From NCBI GenBank assembly GCA_958346935.1, contig CATVTM010000022.1:1-26853 (forward strand): a stretch of DNA of 26,853 bases, written 5' to 3'. Below, piece after piece: positions 22,749 to 26,853 of the stretch; positions within the stretch are counted from its first letter, which is position 1, and each line of letters starts with the position of its first letter. Origin of the DNA: an uncultured Collinsella sp. (GTDB taxonomy: Bacteria; Actinomycetota; Coriobacteriia; Coriobacteriales; Coriobacteriaceae). The notes under the pieces are model-generated. The model searched no databases, was not told the origin of the DNA, and worked only from the letters and a program-made list of their open reading frames with translations. Both the position numbers and the translations under genes were made by a program.

Positions 22749-23523
22749 CGGAGCCCTCACCGCCCATCATGGCAACGACCTCCATAATGCGGTCGAAGAA
22801 CTCTCGGCGGTCGGTGTCGCCGCGGCGCAGCTCGGTGAAGATCTTGCCGTCGCGGATAAACAGCACACGGCTCGTGTAGCTGGCGGCAAAGCTGTCATGC
22901 GTGACCATGAGCACCGTGGCGCGCAGGCGGCGGTTAAGGGCCTCCAGGCTCTCGAGCAGCAGGCGAGCGCTTTTAGAATCGAGGGCGCCGGTGGGCTCGT
23001 CGGCCATGATCATGGTGGGGTCGGTGACAAGCGCGCGACAGGCGGCAACGCGCTGCTGCTGGCCGCCGGACATCTGGTAGGGATATTTGTCGAGTACCTG
23101 GCTCACGGACAGGCGCGCGGCCACATCCTGCACGCGGGTCGAGATCTCTGCCGAGTTTGTGCGGGCAATGGTGAGCGGCAGGGCGATGTTCTCGCGTGCC
23201 GTGAGCGTATCGAGCAGGTTGGAGTCCTGGAAGATAAAGCCCAGCTCCTCGCGTCGGAACTGCGAGAGCTTGGCCTGCTTCATGCGCGTTACGTCCTGTC
23301 CGTTGATGCGGATCGTGCCGCTCGTGGCGCTATCGATGGTCGAGACGCAGTTGAGCAACGTCGACTTGCCCGAGCCCGAGGCGCCCATGATGCCAACGAA
23401 TTCGCCGCGGTTGACGGTAAAGCTGACGTCGTTGAGCGCACGGGTCACGTTGCCCAGCGCTCCATATACCTTTTCGAGATGCGCGACCTCCAGTACCGGG
23501 GTCGCTGCTTGCGTGGTTTGCAT
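22738..23523 (-). CDS. ABC transporter ATP-binding protein (BceA-like)
   Basis: A 261-residue ATPase of the MacB/LolD/BceA class. Walker A GASGSGKST (47-55), Q-loop in FIFQDSNLLDTLTARENI, signature MSGGQQQR, Walker B MIMADEPTGALDS and the switch His in VTHDS are all intact. It should power the permease downstream. The ATG follows AGAAAGGAC. Upstream, on the minus strand, TATAGA could be a -10, though without a good -35, and sits inside a 9-bp inverted repeat (TTCTTGCGA/TCGCAAGAA). The gene is divergent from the Nudix-Vsr fusion across 148 bp. Confidence 0.9.
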   Translation of the reverse strand: MQTTQAATPVLEVAHLEKVYGALGNVTRALNDVSFTVNRGEFVGIMGASGSGKSTLLNCVSTIDSATSGTIRINGQDVTRMKQAKLSQFRREELGFIFQDSNLLDTLTARENIALPLTIARTNSAEISTRVQDVAARLSVSQVLDKYPYQMSGGQQQRVAACRALVTDPTMIMADEPTGALDSKSARLLLESLEALNRRLRATVLMVTHDSFAASYTSRVLFIRDGKIFTELRRGDTDRREFFDRIMEVVAMMGGEGSDAL

Positions 23524-23533
23524 ACCGAGTCCT

Positions 23534-23635
23534 TTCTTGCGATTAGTCTACGGCATCTATAGTCGCAAGAAGACGAGTCGGCTACCATCGATATGGCTTA
23601 CGCTTGCCTTACCGTTGTGTAAGGTACGAGTAGCC
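23534..23635. promoter_or_regulatory. Divergent promoter region with nested inverted repeats
   Basis: TTCTTGCGA (23534-23542) and TCGCAAGAA (23563-23571) flank a TATAGA on the ABC side, a likely operator or leader hairpin. Toward the Nudix-Vsr gene, GGCTAC (23580-23585) and GTAGCC (23630-23635) enclose CCTTAC-N6-GTAAGG (23607-23624). Their meaning is unknown. The dense symmetry suggests that regulators act here. Confidence 0.45.
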
Positions 23636-23671
23636 AGCCTGCCACGTGATGATATTGAGAGAGGACTCCTG

Positions 23672-24658
23672 TTGAAGACTATTCATGTTGCCGCTGGGAT
23701 CATTCGCAAGGAAGGATCCGACGAGCTACTGGCCGTGCAGCGCGGCTATGGCGACATGCAGGGACTTTGGGAGTTCCCCGGTGGCAAGCTCATGCGCGGC
23801 GAGACACCCGAGGACGCCGTTCGCCGCGAGCTCATGGAAGAGCTGCAGGTAAAAGTCACCAACCTGCGCGATTTCTATACCGTTGAGTATGACTACCCCG
23901 ATTTTCACCTCTCGATGGAGTGCTATTACTGCTCGCTCGCTGATGAATCCGATGAACCCCAGAAGCACGACCGTCAGCTCGATATCCGCTGGATTCCGCG
24001 CACCTCGCTTGCCACCGTTGAGTGGATGCCCGCCGACAAAGGGCTTATCGATGCTCTGATTGAGTTGAAGGAAGACCGGCTTGAGGCAAGCTCCGCCGAT
24101 GACGCCGCGCCCAACACAGCCGACAAACCCGCCACCAAACCCAAGCGCGCACCTAAGCGCCGCAGCAAAAAGCGTCCCAAGCCCGGCCTGCTGGACGGCA
24201 TCGATACCTCGGACCTTTCCGCCGACGAGCGTGAGCTCGTGCGCCGTCGCGCCGCTATAAAAAAGTCCATGAAGGGCAACAAGCGCGCCAACACCAAGCC
24301 AGAGCTGCTCGTACGGCAGCGCCTGCGCGCTGCGGGACTCACGGGTTATCGCCTGGAATGGAAAGTCCCCGGCAAGCCCGACATCGCCTTCCCCGGACGC
24401 AAGATCGCCATCTTCGTCAACGGCTGCTTTTGGCACCGCTGCCCCAAATGCAACCCAAGTCAGCCCAAGCGCAATGTCGAGTTTTGGGAGACAAAGTTCC
24501 GTCGCAACGTCGAGCGCGACCGAGCTGCCGTGGCAGCACTCACCGAAATGGGCTGGACGCCCATAACCATCTGGGAATGCGAACTCAAAAAGGACCGCAT
24601 CGACGCCACCATGGAAAAGGTCATCGAGCAGGTGCGCGCCGCAGAGCCGAAGCGCTAG
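23672..24658 (+). CDS. Nudix hydrolase fused to a very-short-patch repair (Vsr) endonuclease
   Basis: A 328-residue two-domain protein. Residues 1-130 are a Nudix (MutT-like) hydrolase: the Nudix box spans 38-60 (GKLMRGETPEDAVRRELMEEL) with all catalytic Glu and Arg present and only the late Gly changed to Gln. Members remove oxidised or other abnormal nucleotides. A basic Lys/Arg/Pro linker (about 140-172) follows. Residues 190-328 are a Vsr endonuclease: NTKPELLVRQRLRAAG, PGKPDIAF with catalytic Asp237, FVNGCFWHRCPKC (248-260) and WEC (301-303). Vsr nicks DNA next to T-G mismatches made by deamination of 5-methylcytosine. The E. coli His64 position is Asn250. The start is a TTG, after GAGAGAGG; the open frame extends farther upstream but without a start signal. 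No cytosine methylase is adjacent. Confidence 0.85.
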   Translation: MKTIHVAAGIIRKEGSDELLAVQRGYGDMQGLWEFPGGKLMRGETPEDAVRRELMEELQVKVTNLRDFYTVEYDYPDFHLSMECYYCSLADESDEPQKHDRQLDIRWIPRTSLATVEWMPADKGLIDALIELKEDRLEASSADDAAPNTADKPATKPKRAPKRRSKKRPKPGLLDGIDTSDLSADERELVRRRAAIKKSMKGNKRANTKPELLVRQRLRAAGLTGYRLEWKVPGKPDIAFPGRKIAIFVNGCFWHRCPKCNPSQPKRNVEFWETKFRRNVERDRAAVAALTEMGWTPITIWECELKKDRIDATMEKVIEQVRAAEPKR

Positions 24659-24679
24659 GAGCGAGCATTCACACGCTCC
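24658..24679 (+). terminator. Weak hairpin at the Nudix-Vsr stop
   Basis: GGAGCG (24658-24663) and CGCTCC (24674-24679) pair over 6 bp and overlap the last base of the stop codon. No U-tract follows, so termination is doubtful. Confidence 0.3.
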
Positions 24680-24831
24680 GCACGTCCACGCCACATCCAC
24701 GCCACAAACCTTAGAAAGCCCTTAAGCCCCAAACCTTTCAAGAGTGTTACTCGATAGCTTTGACCTGCGGTTTCATCGCAACGTCAAACCTCATTAAGCC
24801 TTTCTTTAGCGCTTCCTTATCTGCGCTCGCG

Positions 24832-24903
24832 GCATAATACTGCCAACGCACGGGACCTAGCAGCACACCCCGTGCGCAACCTTTTGGTGGACATCGAGGA
24901 GGC
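24832..24903 (+). promoter_or_regulatory. Leader region of small ORF: promoter, hairpin, binding site
   Basis: CATAAT near 24832 could be a -10 (no good -35). Next is a hairpin, CGCACGGG with CCCGTGCG (8 bp, about 24848-24878), and then GAGGAGG (24896-24902) ten bases before ATG 24913. The order resembles a regulated leader. The rest of 24659-24831 holds only short direct repeats of CCACGCCACA. Confidence 0.35.
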
Positions 24904-24912
24904 CGCATAAGC

Positions 24913-25122
24913 ATGCATTCTTCCAATGACGCAACACAGCAGCCATCCCTAAAATATGCAAACCTTTTCTCCTTCCCCCCGACACAGAGAAACAGTCTCC
25001 TCGACTCCCCCGCCACAAAAGCCAAACGCTCAACCAACCAGAGCCACAACTTGCGAGCATCCTTCGAAAAGCTCCAAGCATCTCTAGACAAGGCGTTCCC
25101 CGAACAGGCAAGAGCAATCTAA
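24913..25122 (+). CDS. Possible small protein (69 aa), unknown
   Basis: A doubtful ORF. It has GAGGAGG ten bases before the ATG, a hairpin upstream, and ends 25 bp before the AraC-type gene on the same strand. The predicted peptide is hydrophilic, rich in Ser, Asn, Gln and Lys (TKAKRSTNQSHNLRASFEKL), with no membrane segment or cysteine. I know of no family. Its base composition is less GC-biased at the third position than in its neighbours, which is against it being a conserved gene. It could be a real small protein, a leader peptide for the AraC-type gene or chance. Confidence 0.3.
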   Translation: MHSSNDATQQPSLKYANLFSFPPTQRNSLLDSPATKAKRSTNQSHNLRASFEKLQASLDKAFPEQARAI

Positions 25123-25147
25123 GCCCATCGCGCTTTATACTGATGCC

Positions 25148-26086
25148 ATGCGAAACATGGATCACATAGAATTGCACCGCGGAGGACGCGAGGAAGCGTT
25201 TCCCGAGACCGCCGAAGACTGGCCCTATATTGCCGAACGCGCAGAATTCGCTCGCTATCCGGGCAATTCCGTCCCCTGGCACTGGCATTCCGAAGTCGAG
25301 CTTTTCTACATGGAGCGGGGAGCAATTGACTATCGAACGCGCGCGGCTCATGAACACGTGCGCTTTGAGGAAGGGTCCGCCGGCTTTATCAACGGCGGCG
25401 TTTTGCACAGCACCCTACAATCACCCAATTCGGCGCCAGCCATTCAAATGCTGCATATCTTTCAGCCGTCGATGCTCGGCGATCCCGCGGGACGTCTCCA
25501 AAAGCGCTACATCAATCCTTTGCTGCAATGTCGAGGCGTCGATGTGCTCAAATGGTCGCCCACCAACCCCGACGATATGCCCTTTATCGATTTGCTAAAG
25601 AGTTCCTTTAACCACGACCTTCAACGGCCGCAGAACGAGATGGCGCTTCGAAATAGCCTGTCAGAGCTCTGGATTCAGATTTACGCCAAGGCCGAACCGC
25701 TCTTTTCCTCCGACAACGCCTCTTGGATGACCAACCGCGACGTACAGTTCAAGGCAATCCTGGACTATATCCGCGCAAGCTATACAGCCGCTATAGATGT
25801 GCCCCAGATGGCATCTGCAGCCGGCGTAAGCGAAAGAGAGTGTTACCGCATTATCGAAGCTTGCGCAGGAACGACCCCGGCGGCATATCTGCGCGCATAC
25901 CGCGTAAACCGTGCTTGCGAACTTTTGGCACACACCACGCGAACGGTCCAGACAGTCGCGCGCCAATGCGGCTTTGCGACAGCAAGCCATCTTGGCCAGG
26001 TATTTAAAGAACAAATGGGATGCACTCCTTCGAGCTATCGAGCAGCGAGGCAGAATTTCGATAGTACCAGGCAGAAATCCCGCTAG
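25148..26086 (+). CDS. AraC-family regulator with N-terminal cupin domain
   Basis: A 312-residue transcriptional regulator. The N-terminal half is a cupin-type ligand-binding domain (PWHWHSEVELF, 43-53). The C-terminal 100 residues are the two helix-turn-helix AraC DNA-binding domain (MASAAGVSERECYRIIEACAG, then VARQCGFATASHLGQVFKEQMGCTPSSYR). Such proteins control sugar or other catabolic genes. ATG 25148 has no Shine-Dalgarno; a TATACT element begins about ten bases upstream (25136), so the mRNA may be leaderless. ATG 25157 is also possible. It is 56 bp upstream of a HAD phosphatase on the same strand, which it may control or be co-transcribed with. Confidence 0.88.
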   Translation: MRNMDHIELHRGGREEAFPETAEDWPYIAERAEFARYPGNSVPWHWHSEVELFYMERGAIDYRTRAAHEHVRFEEGSAGFINGGVLHSTLQSPNSAPAIQMLHIFQPSMLGDPAGRLQKRYINPLLQCRGVDVLKWSPTNPDDMPFIDLLKSSFNHDLQRPQNEMALRNSLSELWIQIYAKAEPLFSSDNASWMTNRDVQFKAILDYIRASYTAAIDVPQMASAAGVSERECYRIIEACAGTTPAAYLRAYRVNRACELLAHTTRTVQTVARQCGFATASHLGQVFKEQMGCTPSSYRAARQNFDSTRQKSR

Positions 26087-26142
26087 CCCTTCTTCTGTCA
26101 CTGCATCAAACTTGCAGGCAAACAACAGAGAGGAGCAACCAT

Positions 26143-26766
26143 ATGAAGCACTTTGACCATATCGTATTTGACGTTGATGGGACATTGGCAGATACAGAAG
26201 AAAGCGTTCTGTCATCGCTTGTCCAGATTGTCCAAGAAGAAACCGGCAAAACGCTTCCCCGACACGAGCTTGAATTTGCCCTCGGCATACCCGGCAAGAA
26301 CGCCCTTGAGAAACTTGGGATCTACTCGCAGGCAACGTTGGATCGCTGGTGCCAAGTTGCCGCCAGCTTTAAAAGCACCATCAGCGTGTTTCCCGGCTTG
26401 CACGAAGTTATCGCAACACTCGCCGATAGCGGCTGCAAACTTGGCATCGTCTCCTCACGTGCGCGCGACGAATACGCAAAAGAAATTGCACCCCTTGGCT
26501 TCGATACGTATTTTGAGCACATCATCCTTGTCGAAGACACAACCGAACACAAACCCGCACCCGCACCCATGCTCGAATATCTCCGACGTACGGGCGCGAA
26601 TCCCAACAGCGTCATCTACGTTGGCGACACCGTCTACGACGAACAATGCGCAACTTCAGCAGGGGTCAGTTTTGCCCGAGCAGCATGGGGATCACACCAA
26701 GACATCCCAAACGCCACCTACAACCTCAAAACCCCCAACGACCTGCTAACCCTAACAACCAAGTAA
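26143..26766 (+). CDS. HAD-superfamily phosphatase, phosphoglycolate/beta-phosphoglucomutase-like
   Basis: A 207-residue HAD hydrolase of subfamily IA. Motif I is FDVDGTL with nucleophile Asp10 and general acid Asp12; motif II Ser104 (VSSR); motif III Lys137 (HKPAPAPM); motif IV GDTVYDE with Asp162 and Asp166. The helical cap sits between motif I and II. It resembles Gph, PpaX and PgmB proteins, all of which dephosphorylate small phosphorylated metabolites; the substrate is not readable. The ATG follows AGAGAGGAG. It lies 56 bp after the AraC-type gene. Bases 26767-26853, to the end of the window, hold no recognisable gene. Confidence 0.88.
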   Translation: MKHFDHIVFDVDGTLADTEESVLSSLVQIVQEETGKTLPRHELEFALGIPGKNALEKLGIYSQATLDRWCQVAASFKSTISVFPGLHEVIATLADSGCKLGIVSSRARDEYAKEIAPLGFDTYFEHIILVEDTTEHKPAPAPMLEYLRRTGANPNSVIYVGDTVYDEQCATSAGVSFARAAWGSHQDIPNATYNLKTPNDLLTLTTK

Positions 26767-26853
26767 CCCCCGCGCCCCACCCTTTCAGCCCCAACGCCAC
26801 AAGGGCGATTGAGCAGGACGGTTTGGGCGGGTCCCGGACGTTGTTTGCCAAAT

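Noticed and set aside
24747..25091. A 114-codon minus-strand frame overlapping the small plus-strand ORF.
   Set aside because: It starts at TTG without a binding site and has no recognisable domain.
1..26853. CRISPR array, tRNA, rRNA, insertion sequence, phage genes.
   Set aside because: No regularly spaced repeats, cloverleaf, transposase or integrase was found on reading both strands.

Overview
The window looks like part of the chromosome of a gut actinobacterium of class Coriobacteriia, most likely Collinsella or a close relative. This is inferred from GC-rich codons, strong AGGAGG-type ribosome binding sites, several membrane-bound LuxR regulators (a family expanded in Coriobacteriia), a Tat-exported lipoprotein enzyme and an agmatine deiminase operon. 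I see no rRNA, tRNA, CRISPR array, transposase or prophage. No database search was possible, so the species is not proven.

Layout. 1-3.1 kb: a membrane LuxR regulator upstream of an exported YtcJ-like amidohydrolase. 3.1-3.4 kb: a gene-free stretch with two very strong inverted repeats. 3.4-5.8 kb: a GNAT acetyltransferase convergent with an AlbA_2/Schlafen-like regulator, whose promoter carries repeated palindromes. 5.9-8.0 kb: a lone agmatine deiminase divergent from a soluble LuxR regulator. 8.1-12.6 kb: a second membrane LuxR regulator, a cytosolic amidohydrolase and a MATE transporter, all on the minus strand. 12.7 kb: a small unknown ORF with its own promoter. 12.9-19.1 kb: the agmatine operon on the minus strand: putrescine carbamoyltransferase, antiporter, agmatine deiminase, a 600-bp structured spacer with a leader ORF, then a second antiporter. 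19.4-20.4 kb: a third membrane LuxR regulator, divergent from the operon. 20.5-23.5 kb: a Bce-type ABC transporter. 23.7-24.7 kb: a Nudix-Vsr fusion. 24.9-26.8 kb: a doubtful small ORF, an AraC regulator and a HAD phosphatase.

How the genes work together. Agmatine is imported in exchange for putrescine and deiminated to N-carbamoylputrescine. Phosphorolysis then gives putrescine and carbamoyl phosphate, which carbamate kinase would convert to ATP. No carbamate kinase is present here. Two deiminases and two antiporters suggest separately controlled branches. Four LuxR-type regulators each sit beside an enzyme locus, which suggests that each senses the local substrate. The three membrane ones share sequence motifs at nearly the same residue positions, and TAAAC/GTTTA repeats lie near them.

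The least expected items are the Nudix-Vsr fusion, the regulatory RNA architecture of the agmatine operon (strong inverted repeats in every intercistronic gap, plus a leader ORF running through a terminator into the second antiporter), the repeated palindromes in the AlbA_2 gene promoter, and the long inverted repeats near 3.1, 3.25 and 20.4 kb.
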